A stretch of 64,000 bases of DNA from Petunia secreta. Taxonomy: Eukaryota; Streptophyta; Magnoliopsida; Solanales; Solanaceae. This document shows, one piece after another, positions 23,831-35,640 of the stretch (positions are counted from its first letter, which is position 1; every line of letters starts with the position of its first letter). The stretch lies in assembly GCA_029990175.1 (NCBI GenBank), contig JARKIP010000033.1:1798001-1862000 (forward strand), in the 5' to 3' direction. The notes beneath the pieces were generated by a model. It had not been told where the DNA came from and searched no databases. It was given only the letters and a program-made list of their open reading frames with translations. The translations under genes were made by a program, and so were the position numbers.

Positions 23831-24116
23831 CTAACATTTGGCGCAGCAAAAGACACACAGTCAAGCATAGCAGACATACCTGCGTACAGCAAAAACTACT
23901 GGAAAGACAATCCAACCCGGTGGGAAGGTACGGTCTACATTTACTTATATATACATTATCGTGCAGACTCATCTTTATTGCAGGATACACACTCAGACAA
24001 GGCAAACATAACGACCTAACACCTCGACAATTCTCTCAAGTCATAAGCACTCCTCTAGAGTCATCACAAAATTAGTCGTTCTATCAACGTCTTTGCCCGA
24101 AGACTCTTTCATCATC

Positions 24117-24136
24117 CCCGGGCAAAGAGGGGCAGT
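24117..24136 (+). other. Polypurine tract of the host element
   Basis: CCCGGGCAAAGAGGGGCAGT ends right at the LTR start TGTTGACACC. The preceding CCCGAAGACTCTTTCATCAT is also present, almost unchanged, next to the LARD PPT (complement at about 13,858-13,882). Confidence 0.85.
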
Positions 24137-25770
24137 TGTTGACACCTTAGCCATTATTCAGACAACTTACATTGATAACCATATAAATATCCTACATTTA
24201 CTCCATCCCGAGTCATTATCTCGAGCACGTACGCCGATTAAACTATTTTTAGAAGCATTTGCACGAACGGTCACATTTTTACAAAACCTGCATATCTTGT
24301 TAAGATTTTTCACAATTATTGCTATATTAAAGGAGGATACCTGCATTATTTTAAAACCTTAATATAGTATGTTTCTTTAATTATTCAGCCTTGCAATTAT
24401 TTTTCCTTAAGTCTATAATTTTTATACATTTTGTACGCATTCATACTTAATTTATATGCTTTTATACAATATTTATACACATATATATATGTATACACGT
24501 CTGCACACACATCACCACATTTTTAACACCTCAACATCCACATGGCAAGATCCTGGCCATCTACGTGATTGATCAAACGGCCAGGATCAAAACCCCCATT
24601 TTATTCCCCAAAAAATCCCTAAACTTCATATCCTACTCCATTTTCCCTTTTCCCTCACCCCGACAAACACTCTATCTCTCTCTCTCCTCGGCAAAAAAAC
24701 TCGCCACCACTGTCACGGCGTTTTTCGGTCGATTTGGCCGACAAAATTTGGGAAAATGACATATTCGAGATCCTCGTCTGCACCGCTACAGAACCCAGAC
24801 ACTTTCGATAATATTTGGACGAGGTCGATTCTTGACCCTCGTCGACAGAGTCGCTACCGCCGGGAAATGCTTCCGATGTAGTCCATGGTATTCTAAATAA
24901 TGTTATCACCTAAAAAGGGGTAGGAAACCCCTTGCGTAAGGGCAATTCATGACGGGTCGATTTGACCCGACTCCGACGTGAAACGAGTATTCCCTTTCCT
25001 TTGTCTTTTACAGTTCTAGAAGTTGTTATGTGACATCCATACTTAACTTGGTCATTTAACTGATTAATTAGATGTTTGCATGTTTATGTTCATTAATTGC
25101 TGCATCTAAATTAATTTGGGATAAAAATAATATAACTACACTTGTTCTTGTTTTAGTACACAATGATACACTGTCAAAACGAGCATTGATTTTCCCTGCA
25201 ACCCCTATTACGATCCTTAGGCCTTGAATGCTTTAGTTTTAACATGTATGCAGTTTGGCGTCCTTTATAATATCGTTAGGGTTTACCTTTTGGAATCTGT
25301 GATCATTTTAAAAGTGATTTTGATCACCCCTGCACCTAGCATTGTATTTAGTCGACTGAATGATCTTGACTTGACTAAAATTAAAAACTGGATAACTATC
25401 CAAATTAGCATAATTAAGGGGATTTTGAATTGATAATTGGAATCCTTGATTGAAAGTAGGAAAGGAAGTTAGTCTTTGTAATTTGCATAGTATCAATGGA
25501 TGTTTAATTGGAATCTGTTAAGCTAGTATACCGATTCTCAGGCTTGGTTTAGTTTAAGACACTTTGCAAAACTAATTTTTTGAACTTGGCCGTGTTATTG
25601 ATAAAAGGGAAGGACTATACTTGTTAGGAGATATGATTTCCCTTCAGTTTAGGAATTGATTGACTTATAATAGGAAAGAGTACCAAAGTAGATCCCTCTG
25701 ACTTTGGGGAACAATATTTCTTTGCCTATTTTATTATCACCCGACTGAATTTAATCCCCCACCCCTTCCC

Positions 25771-25778
25771 TATATAAA
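25771..25778 (+). promoter_or_regulatory. Candidate LTR promoter TATA box
   Basis: TATATAAAGG follows a pyrimidine-rich stretch. About 30 bases downstream lies ACAATAGACACC, then a leader rich in CACACA and CTCTCT, as in plant 5' leaders. It is in the sense orientation of the host LTR and would start U3/R transcription near 25,800. Confidence 0.55.
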
Positions 25779-26489
25779 GGAGTTCTCATATTTACAATAG
25801 ACACCAGAAAAAGCTGAAAAGAACTCAAACACACACAGAGCACTACTCTCTCTTTCTCCTGAATCTTTTTCACATCAACTGGGAGTTGCCTGCTTCTTGA
25901 CTACTTCTGCTCTTGTGCTTTACAATCAACACTGTCCCAGTTATTTTTTTCTTGTGCTTTTCCTAAATCTATGATGTTGCCTGCTTGAAACTGCTTCTGT
26001 TTATGCCTTTCTGCTTGTTCCTTGGCTATATGTGATTTCTCGTTTGGTCTTCCCTTCTCCCCTTCTTCCCCTGCTAATTTTGAACTTGCAGTTTGATTGG
26101 ATGGTCTTGAGTAGACCATACCCGTTTCATTGACTACAGAGGAACTTAAAAGAAAAAAAAAATTGGTAAGTGGTTAAGCCTTCTAAAACTGGTTTTGGTA
26201 CTGGGGTTCTGGAACCACAGATCTCTGTTTGTTGTGGTAGTCTTGAGCTTAAGACATGCGGCCTTATCTGGCCACTACTCTTTCTCTATTCTTCCCCCTT
26301 TAGAGACTGTCCCTATTTGTGTATATTTGATTAGGATCCCTGCTTGTAACTATTTTAATACATGGAACACAACAACTAGGCTATGTATTGGGTTATTCAG
26401 GAGCCTCCACTCAACTCCTTCTCCTATGTGTTGCATCATTTAAAGTCATGGCGCTTTTGAAATTAGCATAGCATCTTTGTGGTTAAAAA

Positions 26490-27881
26490 AAGGCAGAATA
26501 CATAGATGGCCCCTTGAAGTTGTATCCAATTCCCACTTGAATACTTCAACTTTCCCAATGACCAACTAGACACTCTATATTGTCAGAAATGTATTTTTGA
26601 AACACCTCATGGTGACATGGCAAGTCATGTGAGCTTTACACATATTTGAGCGCGTGAGGGCTTACAATATTTCTCCTGCTCTTTTTTCTTTTTCTTTTTT
26701 CTAAATAATTTATGTGGGTCTTATAAAAAAATAATACCAAAAAAAAAAAGAACAAAAACTCCCGAGCTTCCATGGCCGATTTTATCAGCCCGACCTCCAT
26801 ATCCGCCACTCCCCTCCCTTTTTCCATTGCGATAGGTATATAACCACACAACTATTTTTATACTCTAGCAATCTCTATCATTTATCCTCCACAACTCCGC
26901 CTAAATCCGTCCTGATCTGACTTAAAAAAAATTCTGTGTCTTCCCCAACTTCCATGTCAGACTGGTATAAATTTCCTTTCCGGCGAGCATCTCACCGGAA
27001 AAATAGCCACTTATTTGTGAAATCAGACCAGTCTCCTAAAGCTCAAAATCACACTCCAAAAAATGGCATCAACCACAAAATGAGAGTAAAATAGCAGCTA
27101 CCAGAAAATACAACTTTAACCAAAAATAATATAGATGAATTATAGAAAAACAGTTGCAGCAACCAAAAAATTAACCCCAATACCACCATTTTTAGACCCT
27201 TTGTAGCAACCAAAAAAATCAACCTCAATACCACTATTTTTATTTCATTTGCAGCAATTAAATTAACCACACTTATCTTTTAAGTTGTTGCTTTGGCATT
27301 CATTTAAGGCATTGATGAAATCAGTAATGTCTCCGCTGATGTTGTTGTAGGAAAGGATCAAAGTCTTCAAATTGCATAATTTTCCTAAGCTTCTCTTTAG
27401 CGACCCGTTTATACCATAATTAGAAGATAGATCAAGATATTCAAGGGAAGTGAGCTGCGACTTCGGGGGAGGGGATAAGGTAAAGGGGGATGGTTCTGTG
27501 GAAAGGAAGGGAATTGGCTTTGGAGTCTTTGTTGGGACGAATAAAGGATAATGAAGGGGGGGTGGGGAGGTTGCTGAATAAGAAAAGAAGAAGATAAGGT
27601 TGGGGGGGAGGGGTTGAAGGTTAGTATTTTTTTTCCTCTAATTTTATCAAAAAGAAAAGTCATAATTATTTTTTTTAACAAAAATTTACACATGTCAACT
27701 TATGATTTGTTATTTTTCTACGTCAGCAGAGAGTGCAACTCACGCATGAAGTCTGTCAGACTTAGGTATTCCAGAGACACGGTATGGACTAGAAGAGGTG
27801 TCTAGTTGGTCATTAGGAAAGTTGGAGTATTCAAGTGGGAATTGGGTACAACTTCGAGGGGCTATCTATGTATTCTGCCTT
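26490..27881. mobile_element. TIR element (1.39 kb, 84-bp inverted repeats) with captured gene fragment
   Basis: The ends 26,490-26,573 and 27,798-27,881 are inverted repeats, beginning AAGGCAGAATACATAGAT and differing at only a few positions. Both flanks are A-rich (TTAAAA on each side), so the target duplication is unclear. There is no transposase. The interior includes an LRR gene fragment on the minus strand and AT-rich filler. It resembles Pack-MULE/Pack-TYPE elements; superfamily is not certain. Confidence 0.8.
27299..27457 (-). pseudogene. Captured fragment of an LRR receptor-like protein gene
   Basis: One uninterrupted minus-strand frame of about 53 codons encodes consecutive leucine-rich repeats, including 'LEYLDLSSN', 'GSLGKLCNLKTL'-like spacing and 'LILSYNNISGDI'. 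These are extracellular plant LRRs (LxxLxxLxLxxNxxxGxI) as in receptor-like proteins of the EIX/Cf class. Upstream in this sense (about 27,458-27,690) the sequence becomes proline- and serine-rich and unrelated, marking the capture junction. No signal peptide, membrane segment or kinase is present, so it is only a fragment. Confidence 0.8.
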
Positions 27882-28837
27882 AAAACAAATTAAGTTATTT
27901 GGTCTTCTTTTAAGTCTGCATGTTGTGAGTAGAACTTCTAAACGTTAACACTGTTTTACTCTACACATACCTTAGAATCGAAACACTTGAAAGCATGCTT
28001 TTTCAATGCTAAGTCTGGAATTTCATTTAGACAAGGGCTATTTGTGCTATAGATACTTAAACTAGACTGTTTCTGAAAATTCTAAGACTGCCCTTATTTA
28101 CATAAGTGATCCAGGCCCAAAACTATTTTTAAAAATGTGGCCTTTATATGTTAAAACTATTTTTATTACTTCAAAGCTCCTATACACTAATCAAATAGTG
28201 TATAGGGGTGTATAAGTAATAGGGGTCGACTATACAAATATACAAAAGTTTTCTAAAGCCTAAATTATTAACTACTCATGTATTTGCATGCCTATACTTA
28301 TAATTATGTGCGACAGCCCCCTTATTTGCATTTCTGTGCTTTGTGTAACCCGCTTTTGAAAACAAGCCCCTTTATCTAAATACTTTTCAAAACCGATCCC
28401 TAAACAAAAATAGACATTAAGGTTAGGGCTCAATAACGAATGACGAGTCACACCGACCCTAAAAAATGGCTAATATTTTTTTTTAAAAACAACACCCATT
28501 CGGTTTATTTTTTTTGATAAAATCTGAAACTATTTACGAAAACTGCTTATTTCCGTAAAACTGTCCATTTGTGCAAACTGATTTAAACTTTAAAATTGCA
28601 CAAGTAAGCCGAAATTCAGTGTCCTTTGCATGTTTAACTATGCTTTCGATTAGGCATTTGTGTTAGAGGCCCTGAAACACGATTAGGCATAAATATAGGT
28701 CGTATGTGTAAAACTTAAAGCCTATTTGTTGTTTAAACTTGCGTAGATATACTTTAGATACGAAAGTGACTTTTTAAGTTAGTGTTGCTTATGATAGTGC
28801 TCACAACCTTACTAAAACATCCCAAAATATAGACCCC

Positions 28838-28854
28838 GGGGGGGGGGGGGGGGG
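28838..28854. repeat. 17-base G homopolymer
   Basis: Seventeen G follow CCCC inside the host LTR. The length may be an assembly or sequencing estimate. Confidence 0.9.
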
Positions 28855-29102
28855 ACCACCTTTCGTGGAACTTGGAAAAGTGCCTAACACCTTCTTCCCC
28901 GAGTCATTTAGACTTCTTATCCTTTTGAATCTCTGAAATCGGACTAGTATGATAAATAAACTTGACCTTAGACGCTTAGGTGGCCTAATACACCTTAGAA
29001 AACTATATTAGGTGGTGACTCCAACTTTTGAACTCAAACGAGTTATCCAGTCAAATTCGAAACCCGACTCACTTCGAGTTGGGTCTAAAATCGGGTATGA
29101 CA

Positions 29103-29237
29103 AACTTTTAAGGCTAGTTTTGAGGAATTCCTTCAACAGTACAAAAAGGATGTTCGTCAGATGAAGAAAATGCTTCATGGTCTTCTTGCAGATCATAAAA
29201 TGGACCGTGCTGACTATTATACTTCTTCAAAAATTTG
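29103..29237 (+). pseudogene. Coding remnant directly beside the host LTR
   Basis: A frame of about 44 codons ends at TGA 29,235-29,237 and contains 'FEEFLQQYKKDVRQMKKML' and 'DHKMDRADYYTSSKI'. It looks like a genuine exon end, charged and helical, but I do not recognise the family. The LTR ends at 29,102, so the element probably inserted into this sequence. It may belong to the Ulp1/DUF1985 debris to the right. Confidence 0.4.
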
Positions 29238-29448
29238 AAGTCTTCTGTCAAGTGGTCAATTTAAGTAGTATTTTCTGTTTTATGATTTGTTGTGTTCTAT
29301 CATGTTTGTTTGAGTTAAGTAGCCTGTTTATGTTACATGTGTAGTTTTTATATTTTTATTATCATGTATACTGTTCATAGAGCAGTTATAGAAGATCTCT
29401 AATGTCGTCGTATATCTTTATTCAAATCTCAATTATCATTGGTCTATT

Positions 29449-30470
29449 ATGCATATTTCTAATGTATACCTTCCCAGAATACTGTATACCCCGGTATACA
29501 GCTTTTTGATATTAGGTATATGTCAAATGGTATACCTTTGTAGTATATGGTATACCCCAATGGTATACAACTTGAAAATGTCACAATATATTTACCTAAT
29601 CAAATCTTTCTTCTATTGTATACTTTTCTAGTATATGATATACCCCAACGGTATACAACTTAAAAAAAGCGACTCACTATTTGATACCTTTGTAATATAT
29701 GATAATATATTACTTTTCGTAACTCTATTGTTTTATTTTACCACATATACAAAAATCGCGCTACATTTTCATTTATTTCATAAATAGGACACAATGAAAT
29801 TTAATGTGTCTGTTATTACTAACACCGTCCAAAAGTATTTTAGTGTGTAACCTTTAAGTATGTTATATACACAAATGGTATACCATCCTTGATTGTTTAT
29901 AATAAGCTTATTTTTCCATTGAATAAAACAGTATACCATAAGGGTATACTAGTTAAACTATTCTGTAGAAAAGTATACTACTTTAACTAAAAATATAATA
30001 ATGCATTTTATATTAACTGAAATAAATACATTTAAACACTCAAAAGACCAATGTGTTTGATACCCATTTTCATTTGAAGAGCTTTTCTTGTCAAACTAGG
30101 GTTTAATTGAAGATCTAGGGTTTTAAGTTATGGGGCGTAAAATAAGGTCTTCCGCTAATTTTCCAAGTTTTCGTATTGATCAAGAGATGGATTCGACTTT
30201 ATTTTCGAGTGATAGCCCTATAAGCCAAAATAGTTAAGATGCGACTAAGGTAAAGGTAAATTTTTCTTTGATTTTAAAGTTGCTTTATATTGTTTGCGTT
30301 ATATCAAGTTAGTTCCCTGTATTAGTATACTTTGAAGATGTACTTCTATATTATTAGTATAGAATATCACAGTTCTATTTTTCACAAAAGAATACTTTGG
30401 ATTTAAAGTAAACATTAATGGTATACATGTTCTAATTTGCAGTATACCTTTGCAGTATACATCTATTTAA
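29449..30470. repeat. GTATAC-palindrome-rich non-coding cluster
   Basis: GTATAC occurs about eight times between 29,461 and 29,660, and again at about 29,875-29,975 and 30,325-30,465. It usually sits within GGTATACC, AGTATACT or GTATACCCC contexts. Spacing is irregular, so it is not a simple tandem repeat. Similar clusters are at 31,888-32,010, 40,595-40,880, 41,620-41,820, 44,200-44,350, 45,138-45,176, 46,072-46,110, 46,958-47,015, 47,246-47,432 and 57,567-57,667. Confidence 0.8.
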
Positions 30471-32957
30471 GTTTTATGTACTTTGGTTTTACTTATTTCA
30501 ATATGTTTGCAACAGTTGAATGTAACAAACATGGTCCCAACTGATATTGGGCACGGAGCGCTAGACCTAGATGGTATTGAATTTGTTGATGTTCCTGAAT
30601 AAGACTTGCCTGCTGCTGGTGCACAAACACAGAATGAGCGACCTGTGACTGCAGCTACTGATTTTACTGAACAACACTTGACTGGTGCTGCTTGCGAAAC
30701 ACAAAATGACCAAGCTATTCCTAAAATTAGTGATAATGCTGAACAAGAGTTGCCTATTGTTGGTGGGAAAACACAGAATGAGCAAACTCTTCCACAAGGT
30801 ACTGATGTTGCTGAACAAAACTGCACTGCTGTTGGTGGTCAAACAGACAATGAGCAAGCAGTTCCTGATGCTAGTGATGTTGGTGCTAGAACGCAACAAC
30901 CACTGACCGAAGAGGTTTCATTTATATACTTATAGTTTCATTTAATAAATAACTACTATGTCTCGATCTATTATACTTGAAGATATTCTTGCCTTTCTGT
31001 TCATGAAGCCGAAAGGTACACAGGGCAGTACGAAAGGGCCTTGTCAAACAAGCAGTGGTGTTGGAAATGATCCCTTTGCTGATTTAAAGCAAATTGTATG
31101 CTCATTAGTTTTTTTTTTTTGGGGGGGGGGGGGGTTTGTTTTACATGTTTTTTACATTTTTTTTTTTTGTTAATTTTAGGTGCAGGATCAATTTACTTCC
31201 TTAAAGACTGATGTTGATGATATTAAGCAATATATTGATGTGAGAATTGCAGAGGTGCTGAAAGCAATTGATTTGATTGCGGGTGATAAGCATGTGCCAG
31301 ATTCAAAGGTAGTTTTTCTTATTTTTGTATAGTATATTTCCATATTCTTATAGAATAGGCTTTCTGTTTATTTCTAGGACGTGGATGCTATCAAGAAATT
31401 GGTTAATGAAAATATTGGTCAAGTCCTCCCTACTGATACACGTAGTACTTCCCTCAAATCAGGAGTTCATCCACATGATATTGCTGACATGAGTTTGACG
31501 GAGTCTCAGTGCCACCATCTCACTTCGGGTAGTCCTAATGAGAAGGCACCACCCAAGAGTGTTCAAACAACTAGTGCTTGTCCCGAGTCAAAGGATATTC
31601 CTTTTGATATTGCAGATTGGACTGATTCTCAACTTCATCTTTTGAGTTCTAGAAATCGAACTGAGAAAGTAGGAGTCTAAATTTGCACTCCTACCTGAGG
31701 AAAAAGAAAAGATCCACCAGTCCAAGATTCATCTTGCAACTTCTCGAAGAAGAAGAAGAAACAAATTGTGACCGGACGGTTTCCATTTGAAATGTCTATT
31801 ACAGCGGACTGTGATGACGAACCTTTGGTTGCATTGACTGAAGCAATGCACAAGCGCAAGGGACAGTAAGTATTTGTACTTAGCTGGTATACCTTTAAGT
31901 ATACAGTATACTTTACTGTTATACCAAATTTACTTTGTTTCACAAATTTGGTCATTTTATTACTTAGTTAGTATGTCTTTAAGTATACAGTATACTTTAC
32001 TGGTATACGAATTTGTCACTTTATGGTTTACTTTTTTGTATTTTGTCTTTCTTATTTTATGTATTGCTGATTTGACAGTAAGAAAACAGATGATATTCTT
32101 GATCCGCCTCTTGATTTTGTGGCTGCCGAGATTAAAACTAAGAATTGGTTCTGGGCGTTAAACACTAATGGCAGTCCATTGTCTTTCTCAGGTATATGAT
32201 TTTATTTGTTTTCCAGAATTTTCTTGTTTTTTTAATTATTTGTATCACTGTGACTATATTGTTGTCGCTTCTCGTGTTTTATGTTCTGGTAACTCATCAA
32301 ATCATATTCAGCATCTAGATGTCATCTTCTACTATCTGTGGAAGAAGATCAAGCACAGTCTTGAAGCAAAGATTACAACTACTGATTATTATTTTCACAA
32401 CAGCATTCAAAATGTTTATCAGCAGTTGAGAGGAGTAGTACATATGGAAATGTTGGAGGGGCAACATGTAATTGAGCAGTACATGACTAGTTGTCGTTTG
32501 AATTGCAACACTCCATGGTATAATGTTGATGATGTGCTCAGTTTTGGTCATGTCCAGGAAAAGTCGCATTGGATTCTATTGATATCGTCACTACGAACTA
32601 GGACCATCCTTGTATAACTTGATGCAGTCTAGGTGGAAATCTAAAGCTGTTAAAGAGATGGTGCAGGCTTATTCCTTTGTGGTTCCTTTGTTTCTATGCA
32701 AAATTGGGTTTTATGATAAGAGGAAAAATATTGTTTTGCACAATGGCTTACACATTGGCCAGACGTTGACAAAGTCATATAAAGTTTTATTTGTTGAAAA
32801 TCTTCCAAGCCAGTCATTAACGTAAGCACTCTTTCTCCCACGTATAGTATTCACATAATTTAATATGCTATTCAGGTTTATGCTTTGAATTCTGTGTAAT
32901 GTATGTGTGTGCAGGGATTGTTTGTAGCTAGTTTTGCAGAGCACCTCATAGATAAAA
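30130..32957 (+). pseudogene. Ulp1-family (peptidase C48) protein gene, multi-exon, 5' and central part
   Basis: Exons with plausible GT..AG edges: 30,130-about 30,249; 30,516-30,914; about 31,012-31,095; 31,180-31,308; 31,378-31,668; about 31,700-31,866; 32,079-32,191; 32,312-32,821; 32,915-32,957. The C-terminal exons show the Ulp1 fold: 'LDVIFYYLWKKIKHS', 'NTPWYNVDDVL', 'KSHWILLI' (catalytic His), 'VENLPSQS' and 'DC' followed by 'FVASFAEHL' (catalytic Cys region). Such desumoylating-type proteases are carried by plant Mutator-like elements together with DUF1985. Defects include TAA stops at 30,235 and 30,600, frameshifts near 31,690 and 32,590, an apparent Asp-to-Asn change after 'ILVY', a frame loss right after the Cys, and an LTR element at 32,958. 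Confidence 0.75.
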
Positions 32958-34451
32958 TGACACGACCCGAAATTCGGTTAGGCCGTGCGGGCACCCGACA
33001 TCCTCCCCTAGACCCGTCGGGCGAACCCTTACAAATAAAATCAGGAAAATAAATATAACAATTCACGAATAAGGGAAAGATTTAAAAAAAAAACACAGAT
33101 ATACTGATACCTCTAAGCTGTACAAAAGAAATTACAGCTGACTACCAAACATACTAGATTTAGGGCTATCCAGACCAGACATATAAGAGTACAAAAAAAG
33201 ACAGATACCTCCTGAAGGGAGCAAGATGCAACTGAAATAATAACCAATAAATTGGTGGCCATCCGGAATAAAAGTTGGCTCACCCTGACAGCTGAAGTCG
33301 TCTTCGCTCCTACACAACGTGGCGAACTCAATCCTGGAGCGAACCTCTTCCAAAAGTTAGCTCTGCTAATCAATAACCGCTTTATCCTTTGGTTCCATTG
33401 CCAAACGATCCCACTGTGTTCAATAAGCAGAAAAATATATCACATAAGGCTAAAGGCTTCATTCATTACATCTTAGAACAATCCAGGTAGGAACCTGACA
33501 CCCTATTCACATACGCAATACGTAGGCCAGGCCTATATACAGGGTTTAAGGTCACATAACCAAACCCCAAATAAATTACATTTATATGTTGCCCATAACT
33601 CACTGAGTACGAATATATAATCAATTTCATTATCGGGGTCCATTTGACCCTTTAAACTATCAATTTACGTCATTAGGGCGATGTCTAATATCCCTATTTT
33701 TACCATAAAAATATATTCAAACATACGTAATAAACTCAAATAATATATTAAGATCATTACCTGAATGTTCTGGGGTGAAAATACTATTTTTCTCCGGCCC
33801 CTTTTCTCATTTTCTAGCATTTTTTTCCAATTTCTACTGTGTCATTCTCGTTTCTCTGTTACTGTATCATTTTCTCTGATTGCCTCAACATTGAGTTGAT
33901 AACATAGGTTATAAAGGCCAGTAGGCCACCGCCTAACTTTTTCCTTGTTTGTCTTTTTTTTGTCTTTTTCATTTTTTTTTATTTTCTTTTCTTTTCTTTT
34001 CGCGATGAAATTTCCAACTTTTGCATACCAGTTATACAAAATATATGTAACATACTCGCGAAGGCGGATCTCAAATCAGACTCCCGAAACTCAAGATGCG
34101 AATTTAAATGGAAAAGCTCAAATTATTTAACTTTCGGCATTTTAGCGGAAACTAGCCGAACAACATCGAAATTCACTTTCGAAAGTTCACAAAGGTCATA
34201 AATAATCATACGAACCCAACGGCGCTTTCGGATTTCAAATCGGAGCTCATTCGGCAAAAACCGAGCTCGAAAGTCCCTTTTTTATATTTATTGACAATAA
34301 AAACTGAAACCTTCTTCCGATGCCTACCAAACGATGTCTGATTTAGCTCAAATTTTACAGATAAGTCCCAATGGATATTATGAATATTCTAAAATTATCG
34401 GCACACCAATCGGAGTCCTAACTTCCGAAACGACTAACCGAGGTCGTTTTA
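32958..34451 (-). repeat. 3' LTR of the gypsy element
   Basis: It matches 38,567-40,092 with only about a dozen single-base differences by eye, plus one 32-base difference near 34,007. Small ORFs in it (for example 33,113-33,373) recur in the other LTR and are shadows. Confidence 0.92.
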
Positions 34452-35390
34452 TTCTCCTCCACTTAACCTCTCGTTCGTCCTCGAACGAGCCTAAGTCTAA
34501 AGAAAAATTCACACAGATAGCAAAAGAACTTGCACAACCTTCATAAGCTATTCCACGGGTATTATTTCTTAATTACAGGATCAGAATTATAACACGCATA
34601 TCGAACTTTTGGAACAAAATATATCTGGATAATATGAAAACACCATTGCCCAACTTATTTTGACTAAACTGGCCCTTCCTCGTTCACGAGAGGAGAGTTT
34701 TACTTTTTTGAAATAAAGATACATGAAACCTTGAATGGGTTAACATGATTCAGCCGATAATCACCCCTTCGATATACCTTTTGATATAGAACAGGTCGAT
34801 AGAACTAAAAATTAGCTCACACTTGATGTAATAGGGGAGCTTTTGAAGTACCTTGTCACTACACACTATAGAAAATTTGATGCAAGCTATATTGTTTTTA
34901 CGAACGCACTATGCAACATCTCAGTTAATGTTAGTGTTGTTCTGCAAGCTCCTTGTGGGAATGTAGTTACTCATATCCTAATGCATGTCAAAGGTTCATC
35001 TGAACAGGGTCTATCATATAAAGATAAGGATCATGCAACTACTGGATAATATGATGCAGACCAGCAATGATCTTCAGACTGAATATCTATTTCAGGGTAT
35101 TGTCTTTGAATTAGAAATATTATGACTTGAAAAAGTGAATATAAAAGAGACATGTAGTTGGACCATGAGCTGAGGCAGAATACCAGCAACAAAGTTGATT
35201 ACATGTGCACTTATAACGCTAAAGTAACTTCTCAAAGAGTTGAGGTGTGAAGGAGATATGCCAATGATGGATGGACGACAAGCTGCACTAGACTTTTAAC
35301 TCTAAATTTTCATGAAGTAAAACATCGTCATTATGAGGATCCAGTTCCAGTTAAATATAGATAGATAGCCAGAAGAAAACCAAAGTCACC
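34452..35390. other. Degenerate gypsy interior, left part
   Basis: Frame-broken sequence. I recognise no domain with confidence before 35,390. Weak similarity to the region between RNase H and integrase is possible on the plus strand. Confidence 0.4.
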
Positions 35391-35640
35391 ACGCAGGGTT
35401 ACTACTGACGGTGTTCTCATGTATAAAGATAGACTTTAGCGTTCTTGATGTTGCAGATTTATGTGGACAGATTATGATAGAGGCACATTAATCTAAATAC
35501 ACTGTTCATCCAGGTTCGACTAAGATGTACCATGATCTTAAGAAGATTTATTGGTGGGACGGAACGTAGTGTGACATAGCAGAATTTGTGGCTCAGTGTT
35601 CTAATTGCCAACAAGTTAAAGTCGTGTCATCTTTCCAGAC
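35390..35640 (+). pseudogene. Gypsy integrase zinc-finger fragment (inverted relative to the element)
   Basis: Across three plus-strand frames one reads 'DGVLMYKDRL', 'LDVADLCGQIMIEAH', 'VHPGSTKMYHDLKKIYWW' and 'DIAEFVAQCSNCQQVKV'. This is the H-H-C-C zinc module of chromovirus-type integrases, with both His and both Cys present. Two stops and frame changes break it. The gag debris and PBS of the same element face the other way, so this part is inverted or comes from another insertion. Confidence 0.75.

Larger units (their letters stand above)
1..29102 (+). mobile_element. Tat/Ogre-type Ty3/gypsy retrotransposon, 5' end outside window, split by nested insertions
   Basis: The domain order seen is ORF1, gag, protease, G-patch, RT, RNase H, second RNase H, integrase, then a long 3' UTR, PPT and LTR. 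Two RNase H domains and a G-patch next to the protease are hallmarks of the Tat/Ogre lineage. Coding DNA occupies 1-10,954. A minus-strand element (11,156-22,518) interrupts the 3' UTR, and the 3' LTR is 24,137-29,102. Joining 1-11,155 to 22,519-29,102 as one element is my inference. It rests on shared orientation, the same hairpin unit on both sides of the insertion, and a PPT/LTR junction of the right type. All reading frames are broken, so this copy cannot make its own proteins. Confidence 0.85.
24137..29102 (+). repeat. 3' LTR of the host Tat/Ogre element, 4.97 kb
   Basis: It starts TGTTGACACC after the PPT and ends ATCGGGTATGACA. The last 120 bases match, in order, the end of the LARD LTR (GGTGGTGACTCCAAC, AACTCAAACGAGTT, CGAAACCCGACTC). 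The size fits the very long LTRs of Ogre elements. A 1.4-kb terminal-inverted-repeat element is inserted inside. The matching 5' LTR is outside the window, so the pair cannot be checked here. Confidence 0.8.

Noticed and set aside
27049..27270. Hydrophobic 73-codon minus ORF that could be a membrane protein
   Set aside because: It is AT-rich filler inside the TIR element with an internal duplication ('VVLxLIFxV'), no start context and no family.
33113..33476. ORFs of 74-86 codons, repeated at 38,723-39,086
   Set aside because: They are identical shadows in the two LTRs of the gypsy element, on both strands.
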